This document shows positions 55,862 through 63,630 of a stretch of 64,000 nucleotides of DNA, one piece after another. Positions within the stretch are counted from its first letter, which is position 1. Every line of letters starts with the position of its first letter. The notes below the pieces were generated by a model. It did no database searches, was not told where the DNA came from, and saw nothing but the letters and a program-made list of their open reading frames with translations. The position numbers and the translations under genes were made by a program. The DNA comes from AP-15 sp963846635 (GTDB taxonomy: Bacteria; Pseudomonadota; Alphaproteobacteria; ATCC43930; CGMCC-115725): NCBI GenBank assembly GCA_963846635.1, contig CAWJXM010000059.1, positions 62,001 to 126,000 of the forward strand, in the 5' to 3' direction.

Positions 55862-56905
55862 ATGCCCCAATCCGCAATCCCGCCCGGCCGTCATGCGCCG
55901 GTTCGCCCCGACTGGCTCGCCAAGCGGCAAGAGGAGGCGATCGAGGCGCAATTGCCGATCGTCGACCCGCACCATCACATGTGGGACCGGCCCGGCAACC
56001 GCTATCTGTTCGAGGACCTCTTGGCGGATGTCGGCAGCGGCCACAACATCGTCGCGACTTGCTTTGAGGAATGCCGCGAGATGTACCGCGCCGATGGCCC
56101 GCAGGAGCTGAGATCGCTCGGCGAGACCGAATTCGTCAATGGCATCGCGGCGATGAGCGCCTCCGGCAAATACGGCAAGACGCGGTGCATCGCCGGGATC
56201 ATCGGCAATGTCGATCTGCGGATCGGCAGCCACGCCAAGGGCATTCTCGAACAGCATGTCACGATCTCGGGCGGGCGCTTCAAAGGCATCCGCAACGGCG
56301 CCACCTGGCATGCTGATCCGAGCCTCGAAATCTACTGCTCGGGGGCACCGCAAGGGCTCTACCGCGACCGCAACTTTCGCGAGGGGTTTGCCGGGCTCGC
56401 GGCGCTCGGCCTCAGCTTCGACGCATGGGTGTTCCAGACCCAGCTCGACGATGTGACCGACCTCGCCCGCGCTTTCCCGCAGGCGACGATCGTGCTGAAC
56501 CATGTCGGCGGGCCGCTTGCGATCGGCCCTTATGCCGGCAAGCGCGACGAGGCTTTTGCCGCCTGGAAGACGTCGATCGGCGACGTCGCCGGCGCCTCGC
56601 CCAACACCTATGTCAAGCTCGGCGGGCTCGGCATGAAATTGTCCGGCTTTACCTTCTTCGAAAACGAACTGCCGCCCTCCTCGCAGGATCTGGAGCAGGC
56701 TTGGCGGCCTTATATCGAGACCTGCATCGCGGCCTTCGGTCCCGAGCGCTCGATGTTCGAGAGCAATTTCCCGGTCGACAAAGGGATGTGCAGCTATCCG
56801 ATCATGTGGAACGCGTTCAAGCGCGTCGCCGCCGGCTGCTCGGCGAGCGAGAAGACGGCGCTATTCAGCGGTGCTGCCAGCAAAGCCTACCGGCTGGCTC
56901 TGTAG
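55862..56905 (+). CDS. COG3618-type amidohydrolase
   Basis: A 347-residue metal hydrolase with GGGAGGA before the ATG. Metal-site motifs are QLPIVDPHHHMWDRP, IVLNHVGGPLAIGPYAGKRDEAF and SMFESNFPVDKG. It is a paralogue of the gene at 34850. Overall it is intact. It stands alone between a divergent methyltransferase gene and the MntA-HepT pair. Confidence 0.87.
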   Translation: MPQSAIPPGRHAPVRPDWLAKRQEEAIEAQLPIVDPHHHMWDRPGNRYLFEDLLADVGSGHNIVATCFEECREMYRADGPQELRSLGETEFVNGIAAMSASGKYGKTRCIAGIIGNVDLRIGSHAKGILEQHVTISGGRFKGIRNGATWHADPSLEIYCSGAPQGLYRDRNFREGFAGLAALGLSFDAWVFQTQLDDVTDLARAFPQATIVLNHVGGPLAIGPYAGKRDEAFAAWKTSIGDVAGASPNTYVKLGGLGMKLSGFTFFENELPPSSQDLEQAWRPYIETCIAAFGPERSMFESNFPVDKGMCSYPIMWNAFKRVAAGCSASEKTALFSGAASKAYRLAL

Positions 56906-56957
56906 GCTTACCCCGGAATATATGAGGACCGCCTGCCGCGCCGAGAGCAGATAAGCG

Positions 56958-57261
56958 ATGAGCTTACCATTATACGAGAAGCAGGCCCTTGCTGAGCTAT
57001 GCCGCCGATATGGCATTCGCCGCCTGTCGCTGTTCGGCTCGGTGCTGAAAGGCACTGACTGCCCGGACAGCGACATCGATTTTTTGGTCGAATTCGAGCC
57101 TGGCAACACGCCGAGCTATTTCGGAACTCGTCGAAATCGAGACGGAGCTGACGGATCTGCTCTCTGGAAAACGAGTGGACTTGCGAACCCCGGGGGAATT
57201 GAGCCGCTATTTCCGCGACGACGTGGTGCGCGAGGCCGAGCTGTTATATGAGGCAGCATGA
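56958..57261 (+). CDS. mntA: MntA-type nucleotidyltransferase antitoxin, frameshifted
   Basis: Minimal nucleotidyltransferase of about 100 residues. It has the family motif in RLSLFGSVLKGTDCPDSDIDFLVEF (G-S then D-x-D). One base off, at about 57123, the frame continues ELVEIETELTDLLSGKRVDL and ends REAELLYEAA, the usual C-terminus. MntA adds AMP to its partner toxin HepT, blocking it. The stop overlaps the hepT ATG as ATGA. Confidence 0.83.
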
Positions 57262-57611
57262 GCGGGCGCCGCCTCAGCCCGCAAGATCGGGTGCGGCTGC
57301 AACACTTGGTGGATGCGCTGAACTCAGCGATCCGGTTTGCGCGGGGCCGCCAGCGGAGTGACCTCGACAGCGACGAGATGCTGCTATTCGCGCTGACACG
57401 GGCTATCGAGATCGCAGGTCAAGCCGCCGGTCGGGTAAGTGCCGAGACGAAGGAAGCTATGCCCGATCTGCCATGGAACGCGATCGTGGGGATGCGTAAT
57501 CGGCTGGTGCACGCGTATTTCGATGTGGATCGCGACGTTTTGTGGACGACAGTCACTACAGCAGCAGCTCCGCTAGTAGAGCAGCTGAAGGCATTTATCG
57601 ATGAAGAATGA
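57258..57611 (+). CDS. hepT: HepT-like HEPN toxin (DUF86)
   Basis: A 117-residue helical HEPN protein. The RNase motif R-x4-H with following tyrosine is present in MRNRLVHAYFDVD. FALTRAIEIAGQAAGRVS is another family block. HepT cleaves RNA and is neutralised by MntA. The pair is a classical toxin-antitoxin module. If the mntA frame break is real, the cell would carry an unguarded toxin, which makes a sequencing error more likely. Confidence 0.87.
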   Translation: MSGRRLSPQDRVRLQHLVDALNSAIRFARGRQRSDLDSDEMLLFALTRAIEIAGQAAGRVSAETKEAMPDLPWNAIVGMRNRLVHAYFDVDRDVLWTTVTTAAAPLVEQLKAFIDEE

Positions 57612-57761
57612 GCCGTTTGCGCATCGATGGATTTTGTCGTGCATAATCAGGCGGGCTAACTCATCAACTCGTAGGAAACGCTGGCGAAGCTGAATGGCAT
57701 GAATTTATGGACTGGTCTCTAATTTCTAGAACTTCTAGGACCTAGTAGGGGAGAAACGCTA

Positions 57762-59024
57762 ATGCCATTGCCGAGAACCGAGGTGGACGCCACCACCCCA
57801 AAATATCTGCGCGACAAATATGCGATCGTCGGGGTCGGCGAAACGACCTATACCCGCGGCTCCGGCAGGACGACCCGGGCGCTCGGGACGTGGGCGGTCC
57901 GCAACGCGATCCTCGATGCCGGGCTCAAGGCCTCCGACATCGACGGCATGCTGTCCTATTCGGGCGGCGATTCGACCTCGGGCACCTTTATCGCCGGCGA
58001 TCTCGGCATCCGCGTCAATTACTATATGGATGTGGTCGGGGGTGGGTCGTCCACCGAGGCCTTGGTCGGCATCGCCATCGGCCTGATCGAGGCCGGCTGC
58101 TGCAAGACGGTCGCGATCTTCCGCTCGATGAACGGCTATTCGCAGGTGCGCATCGGCGGCACCGGCGCGCGCTCGGCGGCGCCGCTCACGGGTGACATGC
58201 TGCACAATCGCGCCTATGGCTGGCAGAGCGCCGGCCAAAACTTCGCGCCGACCTTTATGCGCCACATGTACGATTACGGTACCCGTCCCGAGCAGGTCGC
58301 CGCGGTCAAGGTGGCGCACAGCCATCACGCCTCCAACAACCCCAAGGCCTATTACAAGAGGCGCTATACGATCGACGACGTGCTGTCGAGCCGCTTTATC
58401 TGCAAGCCGTTGCATCTGTTGGATTGCTGCGTCGAGACTGACAATGCGACAGCGATCGTCGTAACCTCGGCCGAGCGCGCCCGCGACATGAAGCAGCCCT
58501 TGGTGCTGATCCGCGGCGTCGTCGGGCGCTGCAGCAAGCCGCGGCTCGACATGCATTACCAGCACGGGCCGATCTCGACCGTCGCCGGCTACTACGCGCG
58601 CCAGATCCTGTGGCCCAACTCCGGGGTCGGGCCGGAGGACATCGACGTGACCGGCTCCTACGACGCCTTCACCTTTACGACGATGCTGCAGCTCGAGGAT
58701 TACGGCTTCTGCAAAAAGGGGGAGGGTGGCGAATACGTATCGAGCGGCGCGATTCAGCTGGGCGGGCGGCGGCCGAACAACACCAGCGGCGGGCATCTGT
58801 GCGAGGGTTACACGCACGGCATGAACATGGTTATCGAAAACGTCCGCCAATTGCGCCACGACGCCGACGATTCCTGCCCGATCGGCCCCGACGGCAAACG
58901 CCGCCACACCTTCGACTACAGCGAAGGTGGCTGCCGGCAGGTGCGCGATGTCGAGGTCAGCGCCAATCTCGGCTGGGCCAATCCGGCGACGGCGTCCTCG
59001 ATGGTGATGCGGCGCGGTTGGTAG
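57762..59024 (+). CDS. Thiolase-like protein (acetyl-CoA acetyltransferase/Ltp2-like)
   Basis: A 420-residue thiolase-fold protein. KYAIVGVGETTYTRGSGR and AILDAGLKASDIDGMLSYSGG are typical of the SCP-x/lipid-transfer branch. At the site of the nucleophilic cysteine the sequence is DVVGGGSSTEALVG, so the cysteine is absent. C-terminal blocks are DAFTFTTMLQLEDYGFC and TSGGHLCEGYTHGMN. Cys-less relatives such as Ltp2 act as retro-aldolases together with a DUF35 partner; a DUF35 gene follows within 120 bases. The substrate is probably an acyl-CoA from lipid, steroid or aromatic breakdown. Confidence 0.83.
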   Translation: MPLPRTEVDATTPKYLRDKYAIVGVGETTYTRGSGRTTRALGTWAVRNAILDAGLKASDIDGMLSYSGGDSTSGTFIAGDLGIRVNYYMDVVGGGSSTEALVGIAIGLIEAGCCKTVAIFRSMNGYSQVRIGGTGARSAAPLTGDMLHNRAYGWQSAGQNFAPTFMRHMYDYGTRPEQVAAVKVAHSHHASNNPKAYYKRRYTIDDVLSSRFICKPLHLLDCCVETDNATAIVVTSAERARDMKQPLVLIRGVVGRCSKPRLDMHYQHGPISTVAGYYARQILWPNSGVGPEDIDVTGSYDAFTFTTMLQLEDYGFCKKGEGGEYVSSGAIQLGGRRPNNTSGGHLCEGYTHGMNMVIENVRQLRHDADDSCPIGPDGKRRHTFDYSEGGCRQVRDVEVSANLGWANPATASSMVMRRGW

Positions 59025-59085
59025 CCACTCATTTTCGTCGCGCCCGTGAAAAGGCGAGGGTCCAGGGCAAGCGCCGCAGCGTTTC

Positions 59086-59115
59086 ACTGGATTCCCGCCT
59101 TCGCGGGAATGACGA
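59086..59115. repeat. Short REP-like hairpin
   Basis: ATTCCCGCC and GGCGGGAAT-like arms (ATTCCCGCCTTCGCGGGAAT) followed by GACGAT. Same hairpin type as at 38945. It lies between the thiolase-like and DUF35 genes. Confidence 0.65.
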
Positions 59116-59142
59116 TACGAAAGATCGACAAAGGGGAAGAAG

Positions 59143-59664
59143 ATGCCAGTTCGCGGTGAATATTTGGGCATGGCCCTGACGATCGATGATCTTGACGTCG
59201 AAAACCTCGAATATTTCCGCCATTGTGCGGAACACGATTTTCACCTACAGGCCTGCGCGCAATGTGGCCGGCTACGCTACCCGCCGACGACCGCCTGCCC
59301 ATGGTGCATGAGCCTCGAATTGATATGGAAGCCGGTCGAAGGCAAGGGGACGGTGCATTCCTACAGCGAGGTACACCATGCGATCCAGCCCGCGTTTCGC
59401 GGCAAGACGCCCTATCTGATCCTGCTCGTCGATCTTGACACGCAAAAAGGCGAACCGACCCCAGAGGAAGCATTGCGCGTTGCCGGCAATCTCGCCACCG
59501 GCGATGGCCAGCTGGCGCCTCCCGAGATGGTGCGCCGGGTCGGCATCGGCACGCGGGTACGGATGGTGTTCAGCGATGTCGGCCCAGGCTTGGCACTGCC
59601 GCAATGGACGATCGACGAAACCGCCATCCAGCCGGAACGGCCCTGGCGCTATCCGCAGGAGTAA
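59143..59664 (+). CDS. DUF35 zinc-ribbon/OB-fold protein
   Basis: A 173-residue partner protein. The N-terminal zinc ribbon has two C-x2-C pairs in LQACAQCGRLRYPPTTACPWC; an OB-fold follows with EGKGTVHSYSEVHHAI and GTRVRMVFSDV. GGGGAAGAAG precedes the ATG at 59143. DUF35 proteins form complexes with thiolase-like enzymes and help bind acyl-CoA. It is co-directional with the thiolase-like gene. Confidence 0.87.
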   Translation: MPVRGEYLGMALTIDDLDVENLEYFRHCAEHDFHLQACAQCGRLRYPPTTACPWCMSLELIWKPVEGKGTVHSYSEVHHAIQPAFRGKTPYLILLVDLDTQKGEPTPEEALRVAGNLATGDGQLAPPEMVRRVGIGTRVRMVFSDVGPGLALPQWTIDETAIQPERPWRYPQE

Positions 59665-60021
59665 TCGCCCGCCTTCGGCGACAGCGGCCAAAACGTCTGC
59701 GGCGGATCCGCGCCTTTCTTTGCCGCTGCCTCGGCTGTTTGTCGCGTCTCGTCGATTTTGCACGGGCTTAGCAGGGCAACTTGGCTCTGGCGTGGCTACG
59801 TCTTTGCGGCGCGTAGACCACGCCAAACCGGGGCAGACACGCAACCTCCATGGGATTCCGCCGACAAGTCCAGCGTCTTTTTGTCGAACTCGTAGGGATC
59901 GCAACAGCACGCCCTTGCGGATCGGCTGCGGCACGGGTTATATCATGAATAACCTAAGGCTCCGTATTTCCGGTACGTAGGAACGCGAAACGGAACAGCG
60001 CTGGCCCGGCAGGGCCTTTGA
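59665..60021. other. Intergenic stretch before tRNA-Asn
   Basis: No gene, repeat or clear structure seen. It should contain the tRNA promoter near its right end; I could not identify convincing boxes. Confidence 0.5.
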
Positions 60022-60097
60022 TCCCCGGTAGCTCAGTTGGTAGAGCAAGCGGCTGTTAACCGCTGGGTCGCTGGTTCGAGTCCGGCCCGGGGAGCCA
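60022..60097 (+). tRNA. tRNA-Asn (anticodon GTT)
   Basis: Complete cloverleaf. Acceptor TCCCCGG (60022-60028) pairs with CCGGGGA (60087-60093); the D arm is GCTCAGTTGGTAGAGC; the anticodon arm is AGCGG-CTGTTAA-CCGCT with anticodon GTT; the T arm contains GGTTCGAGTCC. The 3' CCA is encoded. Confidence 0.96.
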
Positions 60098-60113
60098 TTC
60101 TACTCAAGGGGTT

Positions 60114-60134
60114 AGGTGGGGTCCGTCCCCACCT
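60114..60134 (+). terminator. Hairpin after tRNA-Asn
   Basis: Perfect 8-base stem AGGTGGGG / CCCCACCT with a 5-base loop, 17 bases after the tRNA. No T-run follows, so termination is likely but not certain. Confidence 0.45.
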
Positions 60135-60205
60135 CGACCTTCCCAGGTACCACATAGGTACCGGGCGGACGAAACTCGCGCTCATGGAGTAACAAACACG
60201 CCCCA

Positions 60206-60433
60206 TTGGAGGTCAATTCAGAGCGGGAGCCCGACCTTGGATTTAGGACTGATTGGGTCATCGACGACAAGGGCGCCGCGTTTTGGCGCGGCAACTGCGC
60301 CTCGACCCCAGACGCGATCGCCGCCACGGTGCGTGCTCACACCCCGGCGGCTGTCTGGGTCGGGATCGAGACCGGTCAGCTCTCCAATTGGTTGACGCTC
60401 TACCTGCGCCGCCGCGGCATTCCGATCATCTAG
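60206..60433 (+). pseudogene. IS110-family transposase fragment
   Basis: Only about 75 residues remain. DDKGAAFWRGNCASTPDAIAAT and VWVGIETGQLSNWLTLYLRRRGIPII match the N-terminal RuvC-like domain of IS110 transposases. It ends at a stop where the family continues with CLDARHA. The rest of the element is gone; the adjacent tRNA gene is a usual insertion hotspot. Confidence 0.7.
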
Positions 60434-60540
60434 ACGACAGACTTGTCATTATTCAATCATTCGCCGGGTTCCAGTTCGGCGGACAAGCTATCGTTGGTGC
60501 TGCAGCGGCCCGGCGTCGCTGGAAGATGCGAAAGAGTGCG

Positions 60541-61599
60541 CTATTCGGCGGCGCGCCGTGGTACCGCATCGACAAAATGCGGCACGACCTCGCGGGCAAA
60601 GCGGCGCAGGCTGGTACGACCTCGGACACCGCCGCCCGAGCCGCCGCCATTGATCAGCACATAGCCGACGCCGGCCGAGCGCAATTGTTCGAGCCGCTCG
60701 CCAATATGATCGGGGCTGCCGTACATCGCACTCGCTTCGTTGACCGCTCGCGGGTCGCCGGTAGCGCGATCGGGCCCGCCATGGACGGTGCCGTCCGGCG
60801 TCGTCGCGAGTTTTAACTGCCGCAGCCGGTTGGCGAGCCTGCGCTCCATCGCCGCTTCCCGCTCCGCCGCGGTGTCGCAGACAAAAAAGGCCCGCGTCAC
60901 CGCGACCGACATTGGATCGAATTGATGGCCTTGCGCCTCGATCTCGGATTTGTAGATCGCAATGCTGTTCGCAACGTCATCGGGTGACGCGTATTGCCCA
61001 AGCAGCAGATTATAGCCTTGGGCGGCGACACGGCGGATCGAACGCTCGCTGCCGGCTCCCATCCAGATCGGCGGGTGGGGTTTTTGCGCAGTCGGCGGCT
61101 CGACCACGATATCGGCGAACTGCCAGTATTTGCCGTAATGTGAAAACGGCTGGTCGGCGGTCCACGCCTTGACGATCACCTCGAGCGCTTCGTCAAAGCG
61201 CGCATCGGCTTCTTCCATCGGTATGCAAAAACCGGCGAACTCGTTATAGCGATAGCCTTTACCGATGCCGAAATCGAGCCTGCCGCCCGACAACAGGTCG
61301 AGGGTCGCCGCCTGCTCGGCCAGCAATACGGGGTTATGCCAGGGCAACACCATGACTGCCGTGCCCAGGCGCAGTCGGCGGGTGCGGGCGCCGAGCCAGG
61401 TCAGGAGGTTGATTGTCGCTGAGACTTGGCCATAGCCGGTGAAATGGTGCTCGACGACAAAGGTACTGTGAAAACCGAGCGCCTCGGCTTCGATATTGTA
61501 ATCAATAAAATCGCGGTAGCCCTCCGCACTATCGAATTCGGCCTCTTCGGGCCCCTTGGCGCGCCGCGCCGCCGCACTACCGAACAGGCCAAACTGCAT
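60541..61599 (-). CDS. LLM-class flavin-dependent oxidoreductase
   Basis: A 352-residue bacterial-luciferase-like monooxygenase (TIM barrel using reduced FMN or F420). The ATG at 61599 begins MQFGLFGSA, with AAGGTGAGAAGA upstream. Conserved blocks are STFVVEHHFTGYG, TAVMVLPWHNPVLLAEQAATLDLLSGGRLDFGIGKGYR and PIWMGAGSERSIRRVA. It stands alone; likely role is oxidation of a small organic or sulfonated compound. Confidence 0.9.
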   Translation of the reverse strand: MQFGLFGSAAARRAKGPEEAEFDSAEGYRDFIDYNIEAEALGFHSTFVVEHHFTGYGQVSATINLLTWLGARTRRLRLGTAVMVLPWHNPVLLAEQAATLDLLSGGRLDFGIGKGYRYNEFAGFCIPMEEADARFDEALEVIVKAWTADQPFSHYGKYWQFADIVVEPPTAQKPHPPIWMGAGSERSIRRVAAQGYNLLLGQYASPDDVANSIAIYKSEIEAQGHQFDPMSVAVTRAFFVCDTAAEREAAMERRLANRLRQLKLATTPDGTVHGGPDRATGDPRAVNEASAMYGSPDHIGERLEQLRSAGVGYVLINGGGSGGGVRGRTSLRRFAREVVPHFVDAVPRRAAE

Positions 61600-62044
61600 T
61601 CTTCTCACCTTGCTTTGCCGCGCCCACTCACCTTCGGACCTTACGGCACACCTCGCTATATTCACAATGCCGTTTGCCGATCGCCGGCATAATGGCACGG
61701 CATACACCCGACGCGTCGGACATTGTCATTCGTAAGGTGGGCTGAGGTGAAGAGGCTGGGCAAGAAACCCCTCCGAGCACGTCATTCGTCACCTCCGCGG
61801 GAGCGTGGGCCCGGGGCAAGCGGCTTGCCAGCCGATGCTCGCCCAGCCTCTGCGCTCAGCCCACTCTACGCTGCTGCGCGCGTGGCTCAGTCGTCGGGCA
61901 ATCGGCCGGTCGTTGGTATTGCATATAGGCTTGACCCGCAGCAGAAAGCCTGAAACGAGCACATTATCGATGACCGCCTGGACCACGAGGCGGGTCATGA
62001 TTGCGCCGGCCGGCACCGATTGCGGCGGCCATCGTGGCGGCGAG
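61600..62044. other. Intergenic stretch with a long inverted repeat
   Basis: No gene supported. The left part is the upstream region of the LLM gene; the inverted repeat at 61737-61864 fills the middle. Confidence 0.5.
61737..61864. repeat. 128-base element with ~24-base inverted ends
   Basis: The left arm GTGGGCTGAGGTGAAGAGGC (continuing TGGGC) pairs with the right arm GCCCAGCCTC TGCGCTCAGC CCAC, with a few mismatches. This is another dispersed palindromic element, possibly non-autonomous. Confidence 0.7.
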
Positions 62045-62245
62045 CTATCGCTGTTGATTAGTGAGCTCGCGCGGGTCGGGCCAGTCCGGCATATTGTGCA
62101 CGAATTGCGTGGGCCGTTCGACCGCGACGGCCATGATGTACATCTCGCCTTGGGTGGCGAAACCGTTCGTAAAGATGCGATTGATACGAGCCGCTTCACA
62201 CATGCCAACGGCAAGATTAAAGATCGCGGCCCAGCTCGCTTCCAT
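62045..62245 (-). CDS. Possible 66-residue hypothetical protein
   Basis: A frame from ATG 62245 to TAG 62045, starting MEASWAAIFNLAVGMCEAARI and ending DWPDPRELTNQQR. Codon use is GC-rich at third positions like real genes here, and the amphipathic start is plausible. Only a weak ribosome-binding site (GGGACGG) is seen. I do not recognise a family. Confidence 0.4.
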   Translation of the reverse strand: MEASWAAIFNLAVGMCEAARINRIFTNGFATQGEMYIMAVAVERPTQFVHNMPDWPDPRELTNQQR

Positions 62246-62715
62246 GGTTGTCCGTCCCAGATTGGTTCGCGAGGAATTTGAGCAAAACTGAAGGGATTAA
62301 CCCACAAATTTTGTGCTTAACGAGCAAAGTTTTATAGCGCCCGGAAAAAACCGCAGGCATCGGACCGTCCCGAACGAGTTGCGGCGGGCAATCTGCTGAT
62401 TCTCAGGCGTTCGGGCGCTCCGCAGCGAGATCGCGCGCGGCGATAGACGCAATCCGGCAAAACGATGAGATGCGGGCCAGCTGGAGGGGCGTCGCCGAGT
62501 GGCGTCCGCCAGCGCATGTCGGCATTCGCCCCCTAAAGCTTAATCTTCGAGAACGGAAGTCATAATGTGACCAAATTTTTGCAGGTTTAGGACGGGCATG
62601 TCACAATATATACATAATATATGACTTCGTGTCTTGGACGTTTTTCTGACAGAGGTCGTATTAGGTGCGGGAACTGGGAGTGGGTTCTCACTCCCGGAGA
62701 CAAAGGAGTTGAGAA
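62246..62715. other. Upstream region of the orphan beta-rich protein
   Basis: No gene seen. It includes the palindrome CACAAATTTTGTG (about 62303-62315) and an A/T-rich segment GTCACAATATATACATAATA (about 62599-62618, then TATGAC), unusually A/T-rich for this genome and probably the promoter or operator of the gene at 62716. Confidence 0.45.
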
Positions 62716-63486
62716 ATGGCGAACATCAATTGGAATGGGGGGCAGCTGATTACGCTGAACCCCGGTGACACGGCGACCTGCGCCGGCGGGCTCAACCCCG
62801 GGCAGATTTATGCGATCTTTTTGTACAACTCTGCCAACAACGACAAAAATTCGCCGGTCAATGTCGTGTGGAGCAACTCGCAACCGCCGGTATTGGTAAC
62901 GGTGCCGGGCACCACGGCCAAGCAGGGTCTCGCCGCACTTTGTTTCGTGTCGGGTGACGACACCAATACCGTCAGCATCTCGCTCGGCCAGAGTTCCTCG
63001 GGCACCCAGGTGCAGGCCTTTCTCGGCAGTGTGAAGATGCCGGTCGATACCTCCGGCATCAAGAATATATCGATGCCGCTCGATGGCCAGAACCACGCTT
63101 TTCAGGCCTTCACACGGTTCTATGCCGTGCCGCAGAGCCATTGGTACTCAGGGCAAATCCAGAGCGACATCAATCAGTTCATTTCGGTGCAGTTCACGGA
63201 AGCCCGCGCCATCGTGAATATCGTCAATCAGCTGGTTGACCCGAGTTACGTTGTCAAATATGCCGGACCGAGCAGCCAACCTGCTGTTACGATCAATTCG
63301 ATACAGAGCCAGACGCTGACCTGGAACTTCCAAGGGAATGGCACCCAGTTTGTCTGGATGAATGCCGATAGCGTGCAAAATTCCCAAACCGCAACAATCT
63401 CGGTGCAATCGCTGGCAATGGTTTACGACGCCTACAACAGAGGTGTGCTTGCAGATTTGGGTATGAGGGCAAAATCATCGCCCTAA
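62716..63486 (+). CDS. Uncharacterised beta-rich protein
   Basis: A 256-residue protein with AAAGGAGTTGAGAA before the ATG, so translation should be efficient. There is no signal peptide or membrane segment. The sequence is rich in Asn, Gln, Ser and Val in alternating strands (VSISLGQSSSGTQVQAFLG, QTLTWNFQGNGTQFVWMN), which suggests two beta-sandwich domains joined near residue 125. Only two cysteines are present. I do not recognise the family. It has its own A/T-rich promoter region and a strong terminator, so it is a single-gene unit, perhaps highly expressed. Confidence 0.65.
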   Translation: MANINWNGGQLITLNPGDTATCAGGLNPGQIYAIFLYNSANNDKNSPVNVVWSNSQPPVLVTVPGTTAKQGLAALCFVSGDDTNTVSISLGQSSSGTQVQAFLGSVKMPVDTSGIKNISMPLDGQNHAFQAFTRFYAVPQSHWYSGQIQSDINQFISVQFTEARAIVNIVNQLVDPSYVVKYAGPSSQPAVTINSIQSQTLTWNFQGNGTQFVWMNADSVQNSQTATISVQSLAMVYDAYNRGVLADLGMRAKSSP

Positions 63487-63492
63487 AGCTCG

Positions 63493-63528
63493 GCACCCGA
63501 AGCGCCCTTATGTGAACGCTTCGGGTGC
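63493..63528 (+). terminator. Strong hairpin terminator of the beta-rich protein gene
   Basis: Perfect 12-base stem, GCACCCGAAGCG (63493-63504) with CGCTTCGGGTGC (63517-63528), loop of 12 bases, seven bases after the stop codon. Only a short TT follows, so efficiency is uncertain. Confidence 0.65.
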
Positions 63529-63630
63529 TTACCATCGGGCGGCGGACGGGTGCAGTGTCTTTACGGAGCGCTGCGCCCAGCCGCCGTCCAGTTCGTCACG
63601 ACCGTGGTAGAGGGTGAGGCGGTGGTCGAG

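Noticed and set aside
57759..59171. A 470-residue minus-strand frame opposite the thiolase-like gene.
   Set aside because: Antisense shadow; the plus strand encodes clear thiolase-fold motifs.
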